A stretch of 11,230 bases of DNA, taken from Negativicutes bacterium (GTDB lineage Bacteria > Bacillota > Negativicutes > SKW292). Below the pieces are notes generated by a model. It ran no database searches, was not told the DNA's origin, and saw only the letters and a program-made list of their open reading frames with translations. Positions 1 to 6,482 of the stretch are shown here, one piece after another (position 1 is the stretch's first letter; each line of letters begins with the position of its first letter). The position numbers and the translations under genes were made by a program. The DNA lies in assembly GCA_026416215.1 (NCBI GenBank), contig JAOAFP010000004.1:1-11230 (forward strand), in the 5' to 3' direction.

Positions 1-19
1 AGATGTGTATAAGAGACAG
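1..19 (+). other. Tn5/Nextera mosaic-end adapter remnant
   Basis: The first 19 bases, AGATGTGTATAAGAGACAG, are identical to the Tn5 transposase mosaic end used in Nextera library preparation. The match starts exactly at base 1, and an open coding frame begins straight after it, while the adapter itself puts a stop (TAA, 10-12) into that frame. It is therefore library sequence left on a contig end and not part of the genome. Any gene reaching this edge is truncated by the assembly, not by biology. Confidence 0.96.
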
Positions 20-1368
20 ACCTAGCCCTGTTCAAGGTCCTGCCCCCTGACCAGATCGTATCCCTGGGGCACGACGCCTCGTCGATAGCCGCCCAGAAAT
101 TGTTTGGACTGTATGGCGGCAACATGATTTCAGTCGGGATTATGATCTCAATTATCGGCGGAATCAATGGCTACATTATGACCCTGTCCCGGGTAATTTT
201 GGCGATGAGCGAACGCCGTCAGATGCCCGGCTCGTCGGTATTCGTCCGGCTGGAGGAGGACAGCAAAACCCCGGTAAATGCACAGATTCTGCTGCTGGTA
301 CTGTCGTTCGTCTATTTCACGGTGGTCGACACCGAACGGCTGACCAACATCACCATGTTTTCAATCTGGATTTTCTATGTCTTCTGCTTCTGGGGAGTAA
401 TCCGCACCCGGCGGCGGCTGCCTGACGCCCCGCGCAGCTACCGGGTGCCGCTGTATCCGGTGGTGCCTCTGCTGGCGATTGCCGGGGCACTTTACGTCAT
501 TTACGGAATGTTTGTCTCCCAGCCGCTCAACGCCGTGTTTGCGGTAGGCCTGATCCTGATCGGCCTGCCGGTCCTGCACTTCTTCTGCGGCGACCGGCCA
601 TTTTACCAGTCGCTATCATTCCGCAAACGCAATCTGTTCCTGATTGCCTCGCTGATCATGATCGGCATGCTGTTTATGTTCAGCAAGGTGTTTGACAACC
701 GGCCGGTGCTGGTGGTCGCCACCGAAAATTCCAACCGGCCGGTGGCCTTCACCGGTCCGACCGGCGAGCCGGCCGGCTTCGCTATCGATCTGATCACGGC
801 CATGGCCGAAAAGGCTGGTTATAAGGTTCAGTTCCGCCCGATTGCCTTTGAACACCTGTTTAATGCGGTGAACAACAAGTCGGTTGACGTTGCTACCGGG
901 ATACTGACAATCAACGAGCAGCGGCAGGGCTTGGTAGCGTTCACCAACAGCTACGGCGGCAGCGAGCTGGCCCTGCTGGTCCGGAGCGACAGCCCGGCCC
1001 GGTCGCTGGCCGATCTGGACGGCCAGCGTATTGTAGTCCGCAAGGGCACGGTGGCCGAGCAGTTTCTGGCCGGCAAGACAGAGTTTGAAGTGTTGTCGAT
1101 CGACGATCCCGCCTCAGCCCTGTCTCTGTATCAGGAGGGCGGGGCCGACGCCATGGTGGAGGATACCGTTCTGCTCAGTTTGTGGCTGGATGAGAACAAG
1201 CTGGCCGGCCGGCTGATCCCGCTGGGCGTCCGAGAACGCTACGCCTTTGCCTACAACAAGGGCAACGTCAGCCTGGGCGAAGCCCTGAACGGCGCGCTTG
1301 AAGAGCTGCAAAACAGCGGTGAAATCGACAAGCTGTGCAAAAAATGGAACATACGACTGGAAAAGTAA
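20..1368 (+). CDS. APC-family amino acid permease fused to a solute-binding domain (5'-truncated)
   Basis: This is the C-terminal 448 residues of an amino acid permease; the N-terminus lies beyond the contig end. The frame stays open from base 22, so the TTG at 100 is not a true start. Residues 1-190 follow the second half of the SteT/APC fold: hydrophobic helices near 34-53, 87-103, 109-127, 146-164 and 169-188, with the family-typical stretch YRVPLYPVVPLLAI at 140-153 between helices 10 and 11. A further helix at about 204-223 leads into a complete SBP_bac_3-type domain (228-448). That domain has the GFAIDL motif at 252-257, an Arg at 301 in TINEQRQGLVAFTNSY, and Asp381 in GGADAMVEDT. In amino-acid-binding relatives these Arg and Asp positions hold the ligand carboxylate and amino groups. 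The extra 13th helix would place the binding domain outside the membrane, where it could deliver an amino acid to the permease. Substrate unknown. It ends TAA with no clear terminator. Confidence 0.9.
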
Positions 1369-1548
1369 TCCCCCGCCGGAGGCCAGCCCGTCCGCCACCG
1401 CAGGATTCAGACAAAGACGGGCGTAATCGGCAGAACCAGCTGTCCCCCGCCGGGAACCGACCCGTCCTCTGCCGTAGAAATGACGAGGAATCCTAAATTA
1501 TGTATCCCCGACAGCTTATCAAAACACCGCAAGGGAGGAGGCCCCGAA
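1369..1548. other. Intergenic region with short direct and inverted repeats
   Basis: These 180 bases separate the permease fusion from the secreted-protein gene. TCCCCCGCCGG occurs twice (1369-1379 and 1443-1453). Two 7-base inverted repeats lie in between: GCCCGTC 1386-1392 with GACGGGC 1416-1422, and CGGCAGA 1428-1434 with TCTGCCG 1468-1474. None is followed by a T-run, so I see no standard terminator. AT-rich sequence at 1493-1503 could hold a -10 element, but no convincing -35 partner is present. Confidence 0.4.
1533..1541 (+). promoter_or_regulatory. Shine-Dalgarno site deciding the start of the DUF3298 gene
   Basis: GGGAGGAGG ends seven bases before ATG 1549. It selects that ATG over the in-frame ATG at 1480, which has no such site and would place a polar stretch of 23 residues ahead of the signal peptide. 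Confidence 0.85.
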
Positions 1549-2238
1549 ATGAAAACCGGACTGACTTTTATTGCCATCTGTCTGACGCTGGCCGTTACCG
1601 CTGCCGTCTCTGCCCACGCCGTAACCGTGGTGTCGTACGACTTCAGCGGTCCTTTCATCAATTGCAGCGTGCCGCAGATCAACGGCATGGCCAACAAGGA
1701 TGCCCAGCAAGCCGTTAACCAGTTCCTGCTAAACCAGGTGCAGCCGGAATTGACCGCCTTCCAGCAGTCGCTGGTGAAGGACCCTGCGAACGCCGACCCC
1801 AAGTCTCCCTGGCAAGGCAACCTCTGCTTTGAGAGCAGCTATTCCGTTAAATTCCAGCGCAGCTTCCTGCTCAGCATCGTCCAGGATGAGTACTGGTTCA
1901 GCGGTGGAGCGCACGGAATGGCCGTGCGCAAGGCTGCCAACATCAACACCGAAACCGGTCACATCTACAGCCTGGACCAATTGTTCAAGCCGGGCAGCGA
2001 CTGGCTTAAAGTGCTGAACGCCGCCATTGCCGGCCAGATTGCCGTCCGCAGCGACAGCAGCGAATATAAGTTCAACGGCATCACCAGCCGCGAACAGTTC
2101 TACCTGATCGATGAAGGCCTGGTGGTTTACTTTCAGCCCTATGAAATCGGACCGTGGGTGCTGGGCATGCCCAAATTTGTCATTCCCTGGTATGATTTGC
2201 ACGATTTGGTCAACGATAACCTGCCGCTGGCCGGTTGA
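1549..2238 (+). CDS. Secreted DUF4163/DUF3298 (RsiV-like) protein
   Basis: A 229-residue exported protein. Residues 1-24 form a clear signal peptide: MKTG, a hydrophobic core, then SAHA with cleavage expected after Ala24. The mature part matches the extracytoplasmic domain shared with the anti-sigma factor RsiV. It has the GGAHG motif (119-123), a region on how input is laid down (NTETGHIYSLDQLF), and the C-terminal DUF3298 signature FYLIDEGLVVYFQPYEIGP at 184-202 followed by VIPWYDL. In RsiV this module binds lysozyme. Here there is no N-terminal cytoplasmic anti-sigma part and no membrane anchor, so it is a free extracytoplasmic protein whose ligand is unknown. Cys39 and Cys93 could pair as a disulfide. 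Its TGA stop directly abuts the next gene, which suggests co-transcription. I am confident of family and export, not of role. Confidence 0.85.
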   Translation: MKTGLTFIAICLTLAVTAAVSAHAVTVVSYDFSGPFINCSVPQINGMANKDAQQAVNQFLLNQVQPELTAFQQSLVKDPANADPKSPWQGNLCFESSYSVKFQRSFLLSIVQDEYWFSGGAHGMAVRKAANINTETGHIYSLDQLFKPGSDWLKVLNAAIAGQIAVRSDSSEYKFNGITSREQFYLIDEGLVVYFQPYEIGPWVLGMPKFVIPWYDLHDLVNDNLPLAG

Positions 2239-2249
2239 CAAGCCGCCCG

Positions 2250-3125
2250 GTGAAGCTCTGCCGCTTTGGCCGGCCCGGCCGGGAAAAGCCGGGGATCTGG
2301 CTTGGTGACGAAATATACGACCTCAGCACCCATTTCCCTGACTGGTCGCCGGCCAGCCTGGGCGATGGACGCCTGTTCGACCGGCTGGCACAGCTGCCGC
2401 TGGCGCAGCTGGACAGCTTCCCGGCCGACTCCGTGCGGCTCGGCTGCCCAGTCGCCGGTGTCGGCAAACTGGTCTGCCTGGGATACAACTCCCGCCGGCA
2501 CGCCGAACAGTTCGGCCTGACCATTGTTGAGGCCACCCACAAGCCTCACGTTTTTCTGAAAGCCACCAGCGCCTTGTGCGGAGCCGGCGATCCGATTATC
2601 TACACCCGCCTGACCGGCAAACTGGACTGGGAAGGGGAGCTGGCGGTGATAATCGGCCGCCGTGGCAAATACATAGACCCGGCCGAATCTGCCGGCCATA
2701 TTTTTGGTTATGCCTGTTTCAACGACCTGTCGGACCGCTACTGGCAGTTCGAGGCCGGTGACGGCCAGTACGCCCGCGGCAAGAGTTTTGATTCGTTTGC
2801 CCCGCTGGGGCCGGTGATCGTCACGGCCGACGAAATTGACGACCCCGGCCGGCTGTCGGTCAGGCTGTGGGTAAACGGCCAGTTGCGCCAGGCGTTCAGC
2901 ACCGCCGACTATATCTACAGTCCGTTCCGGGCGGTGAGTTTCCTCAGTCAGTTTTTCACCCTTGAGCCGGGGGACGTAATCGCCATGGGATCGCCTCCCG
3001 GCAACGCTGCCGCCTGGGGCAATGCCTGGCTGCGGCCGGGCGATATAGTCGAGCTGACTATCGACGGACTGGGCCGGCAGCGACAACTGGTTGTGCACGA
3101 AGACGAAAGGGGAGCCGGTGCATAA
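2250..3125 (+). CDS. Fumarylacetoacetate hydrolase (FAH) family protein
   Basis: A cytoplasmic enzyme of the FAH superfamily, which hydrolyses or decarboxylates 2-oxo acids (acylpyruvases, 2-hydroxyhepta-2,4-diene-1,7-dioate isomerases, oxaloacetate decarboxylases). From GTG 2250 it has 291 residues and opens MKLCRFG, as family members usually do. An in-frame TTG at 2235 overlaps the previous stop by four bases (TTGA) and would add five residues; no good ribosome site marks either, so translation is probably coupled. A short N-terminal domain (1-68) precedes the catalytic domain. Visible motifs are GYNSRRHAEQ (78-87), the metal ligands Glu128 and Glu130 in DWEGELAVIIG with Asp159 in CFNDLSDR, KSFDSFAPLGP (178-188) and MGSPPG (246-251). 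All metal ligands are present, so it should be active. The substrate cannot be read from sequence, and the secreted-protein neighbour gives no metabolic hint. Confidence 0.9.
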   Translation: MKLCRFGRPGREKPGIWLGDEIYDLSTHFPDWSPASLGDGRLFDRLAQLPLAQLDSFPADSVRLGCPVAGVGKLVCLGYNSRRHAEQFGLTIVEATHKPHVFLKATSALCGAGDPIIYTRLTGKLDWEGELAVIIGRRGKYIDPAESAGHIFGYACFNDLSDRYWQFEAGDGQYARGKSFDSFAPLGPVIVTADEIDDPGRLSVRLWVNGQLRQAFSTADYIYSPFRAVSFLSQFFTLEPGDVIAMGSPPGNAAAWGNAWLRPGDIVELTIDGLGRQRQLVVHEDERGAGA

Positions 3126-3141
3126 AGCACCGGCTCCCCTT
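3107..3141 (+). terminator. Rho-independent terminator overlapping the end of the FAH gene
   Basis: A perfect 15-base-pair stem (AAGGGGAGCCGGTGC 3107-3121 with its complement 3127-3141) closes a five-base loop, ATAAA. CATTTT follows, giving a short, imperfect U-tract. The stop codon TAA (3123-3125) lies in the loop, so the left arm encodes the last residues of the enzyme. On the other strand the tract following the stem is GTCTTTCG-like with A-rich neighbours only, so it mainly serves the rightward genes. Confidence 0.85.
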
Positions 3142-3489
3142 CATTTTGCCCTCCCGCCGTTTTTTCAGCCCGGCCGTTCGCCCCCTGTCCGGTCCGGTGA
3201 CAGCATTAGCTGTCCCCCCGCGTTTTTTGCCACCCCCAGTTCTGCGGCAGCTTTCGAATGCCCGGCTACTTCTCCCACCTGCCAGCGCTGCCCGGCCCGC
3301 CGGCTCGCCGGCCGCTTCATTGGCCATGTCCGGACCGGGCGGCACCTGATTGCCGGCTGTTTGTGACCCGGGATGTTATCATAATCCGGTCCATTCCGCC
3401 CTTAACGGTGTTTTCAGGCAACCCGGCGGGCGTGACGGTGCCTGTACGCGGCGGTGATATTCTTATCCGCCTTTTATCTTTTTTTCAGA

Positions 3490-3518
3490 TTGACCAGCTC
3501 TGCCCTTATTGTTATCCT
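3490..3518 (+). promoter_or_regulatory. Candidate orphan sigma-70-type promoter
   Basis: TTGACC (3490-3495) and TATCCT (3513-3518) are separated by 17 bases: five of six and four of six matches to the vegetative consensus. It points rightward into non-coding sequence and then into the antisense strand of the zinc-ribbon gene. A transcript from here would be a small or antisense RNA. This rests on two hexamers in an AT-rich stretch and could be chance. Confidence 0.22.
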
Positions 3519-3619
3519 GCGCAAAGTAATACATTCTCTCTGTGGCCCTGAGCCTTGTTTCCTGTTGTCTGATCTGGCCATTGACGTCATTAAAATCCGA
3601 CTGCCACGACTATAAATCT

Positions 3620-3647
3620 AGCAGAGTGGCTTCATACCACGGCTGCT
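3620..3647 (-). terminator. Hairpin just downstream of the zinc-ribbon gene
   Basis: AGCAG-A-GTGG (3620-3629) pairs with CCAC-GG-CTGCT (3637-3647) around a seven-base loop, three bases past the leftward gene's stop. Read leftward it is followed by AGATTTATAG, a poor U-tract. It is a plausible weak terminator or an mRNA 3'-end stabiliser. Confidence 0.4.
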
Positions 3648-3649
3648 CC

Positions 3650-4753
3650 TCAAAGCACCTCCAGTTGTTCGGACAGAACCGCGTCGGCCCGGCCAAGCAA
3701 AGACATCAGCCGGGCAAAAATTTGCTTTTTATCCCCGCCTGCCGCCGGATAGCCCAGCGACTGCAGCCTATCCACCAACGACATGAACTGTTGCTTGTTG
3801 CTCCGGTAGTCGGTCTGTCCCAGGTAATCAAGGTACTTTACATAGAGGGAGCGTTCGATTAGCCCGGTGTTTTCCCGCATCGGATCGTAAACCCGGCAGT
3901 GCTCCAGCATTTCTGCTGCTTTGCACGGGCTTACCCTGTTTGCCTCTTCGATTACCGCTCCAATTTTGCGATTGGATACTTCCGGGTCAACCCTTACTGA
4001 AGCTCTGGCGAGCAGTTGTTTATAGTTGCCGGGCAGACTGCTGTCGAGATAAGCGAACAGCTGCGGGACAAGCACCCCGTACTGTCCAAAAACGTCGATA
4101 AGTTTTTCCCGAAACTCTGGCGGGTATTGCGGATTGTCGATTATCGAACCCACGTAATGGCGATCGTCGTCGTTGCCGGCCACTAGAACCGCCCCCGCGG
4201 CGTTAAGGCCGACCGAACAAAAGAACCAGCTCTTCCCCTGTCCGATCATTTCCCGAAGCCCGGCGATATTCCCTTCCCGCTGCCATCTGGCTATTTCAAT
4301 GTGTTTGAATGTCCAGAGGAAGAAACACAAGCCGACGGTTAAAAACAGTAAGGAGAACAGTGCCGCCAGCCAGACCCGCGGGTGCGTCCGCCGGCTTTGC
4401 CAGACTTTGGCCGCGTTCCTCCTGAACGATGCCCAATATAGCCTGATCCGGCCGCTGGCGGTCCTGCCCAAGCTGGCAACCCCTGCCCCGATGTCCAGTG
4501 CTGTGCCGGCGCGGGCAGGATTACCGGAAACAATCGGCCCGGAGGGATCATCGGCATCCACATCAATGCTCATCACCGACCGTCGATCATTGTCGCCGGC
4601 CTCATCTACTCTTACGTCAAAATCCTCGTCGATGTCGATATCGACGATATCGGCCCGGCGGTCCCCCCCCACCCCGGACAGGCAATGTCCGCAATGCACG
4701 CAGAACCTGACCGATTCCGGTGCTCCCCGGCCGCAGCTGGCACAGTTGATCAT
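3650..4753 (-). CDS. Zinc-ribbon membrane protein with acidic linker, function unknown
   Basis: A 367-residue protein that I do not recognise beyond its architecture. Residues 4-21 form a zinc ribbon (CASCG ... FCVHCG, ligands Cys4, Cys7, Cys18, Cys21). Next comes a strongly acidic, probably disordered linker at about 31-70, with runs such as DIVDIDIDEDFD. A basic stretch (101-126) precedes one membrane helix at about 128-149. The remaining 220 residues are predicted by eye to be mostly helical, with no catalytic motif visible. By the positive-inside rule the zinc ribbon and linker are cytoplasmic and the large C-terminal domain extracytoplasmic. The 15-base gap from the small coiled-coil gene upstream, and the same zinc-ribbon-plus-helix start in the protease pseudogene, suggest one locus. 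Start ATG 4753 is fixed by the zinc ribbon beginning at residue 4; its ribosome site is weak. Confidence 0.75.
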   Translation of the reverse strand: MINCASCGRGAPESVRFCVHCGHCLSGVGGDRRADIVDIDIDEDFDVRVDEAGDNDRRSVMSIDVDADDPSGPIVSGNPARAGTALDIGAGVASLGRTASGRIRLYWASFRRNAAKVWQSRRTHPRVWLAALFSLLFLTVGLCFFLWTFKHIEIARWQREGNIAGLREMIGQGKSWFFCSVGLNAAGAVLVAGNDDDRHYVGSIIDNPQYPPEFREKLIDVFGQYGVLVPQLFAYLDSSLPGNYKQLLARASVRVDPEVSNRKIGAVIEEANRVSPCKAAEMLEHCRVYDPMRENTGLIERSLYVKYLDYLGQTDYRSNKQQFMSLVDRLQSLGYPAAGGDKKQIFARLMSLLGRADAVLSEQLEVL

Positions 4754-4768
4754 AGTGCTGCTCGCGCG

Positions 4769-4975
4769 CTACCTTAGTTCGATGTCTATATCGTCCAGCG
4801 GGTCGTCGGCGGGAACGCGCAGGCTGACCTCAGTAACGGCCGCCTTCAGCTTTTCGTTGGCGTCTTCCAGATTGCGCACCCTCCACTGCAGACGGCGGCG
4901 GTTCAAAGCCAGAAGTATGGCCGCCACCGCCGCCAGCACGGTCGCCAGCGCCATAATTGCCGCGGCAATTAGCAC
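4769..4975 (-). CDS. Small membrane protein with coiled coil and acidic tail
   Basis: A 68-residue protein starting at GTG 4975. Residues 2-24 form one Ala/Leu-rich membrane helix, NRRRLQWR (25-32) is a basic stop-transfer segment, 33-51 (NLEDANEKLKAAVTEVSL) looks like a short coiled coil, and 57-66 is acidic (DDPLDDIDIE). The basic flank places the C-terminus in the cytoplasm. The frame opens right after the protease remnant's stop and ends 15 bases before the zinc-ribbon gene, so it sits within one leftward unit. An ATG seven codons in (4954) is an alternative start but would cut the helix. No homologous family recognised. Its acidic tail resembles the acidic linker of the next gene, which may mean a shared partner. 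Confidence 0.6.
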   Translation of the reverse strand: MLIAAAIMALATVLAAVAAILLALNRRRLQWRVRNLEDANEKLKAAVTEVSLRVPADDPLDDIDIELR

Positions 4976-4993
4976 CGGACGGGGCAGGCCCCG

Positions 4994-5446
4994 TCAGTTC
5001 ACCGCTTGCTCTGCCGGCTTGCCGCCGTCGGCCGTCCGCTCCCGCCAGGCCAGTTGGTTGCCCTCCACCGTCCCGGGAACAAACGACACGCCATTCTCGT
5101 TCAGAAACGTTTGGATAACATCCGCCGGGACGACAAAACCTATACCCTGGGCTTCCTCCATCCGGCCGGTTACCAGGCCGAGCACCAGGCCGTGCTCATC
5201 CAGCAGCGGCCCGCCGCTGTCGCCCGGGGTTACGGTCGCGCCGAGCTGAATATACCTTTGCCCGTCAATTTCCCGGGCGCGGCTGCCGACCGTACCGGCC
5301 GTGACCGTCCGCTCCAGGCCCTGTGGGGCACCAATAAACCAGACCTGTGTACCCTCCTGTACGCCGTCGGTATTGACGGCTAGGGCCAATGGCGGGGTGT
5401 TTAACCGCTCCACTTTCAGGATCGCCATATCGCCGCACAATTGCAC
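4994..5446 (-). pseudogene. Fragment: C-terminal trypsin-like protease domain lacking the catalytic His
   Basis: A 150-residue open frame from GTG 5446. CGDMAILKVERLN holds the expected catalytic Asp, ATVTPGDSGGPLLDEHG the oxyanion loop and Ser, and GFVVPADVIQTFL the last strand and helix of the HtrA-type fold. No PDZ domain follows. An in-frame TGA lies two codons upstream of the GTG, and no ribosome site is seen. If it were translated alone it would lack the first beta-barrel half and its His, so it should be inactive. Confidence 0.7.
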
Positions 5447-6147
5447 TGTTCATCCGCCTGGCCTCGTCGTAGCGCCGGCCGGCCATGTACTGATCCCCGT
5501 TTGCGCCGTACTGGGCGGCGGTCTGCACAGTCACGCAATAGCTGATGGCGTCGTTCATTAATGAATATAAACTGCGACCTGACATCCTCTGCCCCTTTGG
5601 GCGGCCTCAATTCAATGGCTTGCGACCTCAGCCCCGACCGTACTTCGCGGGCGCTGCCCGCCGCCCAGTAGACTTCTCCCCAGGTGCCGTTGTGGCTGTT
5701 GAATATGCGGGTGTAACTGTCGCCGAGATCCGACCTGGCCGCGCTGTACCGCTGCATAATTTGCATGATTCGGTCCATCTGGTCAAAAAAGCGCATATTT
5801 TCGGCAATTTTTGCCAGCTTTTCCTGGTTGATCCGGCACTGTTCCACCACATAATTGCACAGGGCAACGGCCTGGGCATCGGTTTCGGTGGAATACGGCA
5901 GTTTGCTGTCTCCCAGGGTGATGCGCCGGTAAAGCTGCTTTTTGGCCTCAACCCCGGTTTTTATGGCGGTCATCAGCTCCTCGGCCTGGTCGCTGAACGG
6001 CGCCTCGGCCAGCATTTTTATATTGCCGAGAAGTTCGAGGTTGCAGGACAGATAGTCGTTTAGCTTTGTCCTGCTCGCCGTAGCGGGAGGTGGGGCGGTT
6101 GCCGACGATTTCGATGCTGTTTGCAACCTGTCCGCGCTGGCTGTCAA
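5416..6147 (-). pseudogene. Fragment: helical middle domain of the decayed protease
   Basis: This open frame carries the central part of the broken gene. True coding in this frame runs from about 6057 (LNDYLSCNLELLGN) to about 5555 (SQFIFINE). It is rich in charged residues and heptad-like helices (for example QAVALCNYVVEQCRINQEKL), without a recognised catalytic motif. The first 30 residues (6147 to about 6058) and the last 45 (arginine-rich, from about 5550) are out-of-frame readings of neighbouring coding sequence and are not real protein. Confidence 0.6.
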
Positions 6148-6482
6148 TGCCCGTCGGCGAATCGCGGATGCTTTTTTCGGCCAGTGCCACGCCTATCGCC
6201 GCCGCTGCCGTATCGCCGGCCTGTTAGGTTTGCTGCATGGCTTTTCCAACCCTGCTGACGTAGTCCCGATCCTTTAGGTAAGCGCTGATTCAGAAGGCCA
6301 GGGCCACCGCCAGAACAACAAGCACCGCGCCGGCAATAATGTAGCGCTAGCGGCGGATACTACGCCAGTTGACGGGTCGGCCGCAGCCGGTGCAAAACTT
6401 CTCGCTGCCGGTGAGTACCCGGCCGCAGGTGCATTTTTTGCTGCCGAAAAAAAAGTTCATCCCGTTCGCTGCTTCCGTCCTG

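Larger units (their letters stand above)
3142..3649. other. Gene-free region between convergent transcription units
   Basis: About 500 bases hold no open frame with recognisable protein features or a good ribosome site. The left half is GC-rich and contains two T6 runs (3160-3165 and 3222-3227) and a 6-bp hairpin GACAGC-ATTA-GCTGTC (3199-3214). The right half, from about 3370, is clearly AT-richer than the rest of the window. It contains one promoter-like pair (3490-3518) and a hairpin beside the downstream gene (3620-3647). No tRNA or known riboswitch fold was recognised. Confidence 0.5.
4994..6460 (-). pseudogene. Decayed zinc-ribbon, membrane-anchored trypsin-like (HtrA-type) protease
   Basis: Read leftward from ATG 6460, one frame encodes a zinc ribbon (KKCTCGRVL...FCTGCGRPV, codons 8-30), a membrane helix (codons 40-56) and a helical region. 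It is interrupted by TAG at 6349-6347, TGA at 6292-6290 and TAA at 6226-6224. Each is one C-to-T change from a residue that fits (Gln, Arg, Gln). The coding sequence then changes frame three times, near 6055-6065, 5550-5560 and 5435-5450. Each can be repaired by removing one base, and together they restore the original frame. The end (5446-4994) is the C-terminal half of a trypsin/HtrA-like protease, with the catalytic-Asp segment GDMAILKVE, TPGDSGGPLL carrying the catalytic Ser, and GIGFVVPADVI. The segment expected to hold the catalytic His (a TNxHVV-type motif) is missing between YCVTVQT and GRRYDEAR, which suggests an internal deletion. It lies 22 bases behind the GNAT gene. Sequencing error could explain the shifts but not all of the damage. 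Confidence 0.85.

Noticed and set aside
1480..1548. Upstream ATG at 1480 as the start of the DUF3298 protein
   Set aside because: It would put a polar extension before a textbook signal peptide, while ATG 1549 has a GGGAGGAGG site at ideal spacing.
2139..3098. 319-residue open frame antisense to the FAH gene
   Set aside because: It mirrors the codons of a clearly recognisable enzyme and shows no family motif or ribosome site.
3058..3345. 95-residue minus-strand open frame, and an adjacent-frame reading ending in RTGGERPG
   Set aside because: GTG start without a ribosome site, overlap with the strong terminator and FAH end, and no recognisable domain. The alternative frame looks protein-like but has no start or conservation evidence.
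3142..3360. Possible riboswitch (cobalamin or c-di-GMP type) in the GC-rich gap
   Set aside because: Isolated fragments looked similar on the minus strand, but the conserved core motifs are not in the required order, and no gene lies downstream in that direction.
4173..5249. 358-residue open frame on the + strand across the zinc-ribbon locus
   Set aside because: A Ser/Arg/Pro-rich product with no domains, opposite to frames containing zinc-ribbon, membrane and protease motifs.
5416..6065. Programmed frameshifting in the protease gene
   Set aside because: Three separate shifts would be needed, no slippery heptamer with a downstream structure is evident at them, and in-frame stops lie upstream.
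6224..6349. Stop-codon readthrough or recoding (all three stops in one frame)
   Set aside because: TAG, TGA and TAA all occur in the same frame, all three also end intact genes in this window, and frameshifts plus a deletion follow. Decay is the simpler explanation.
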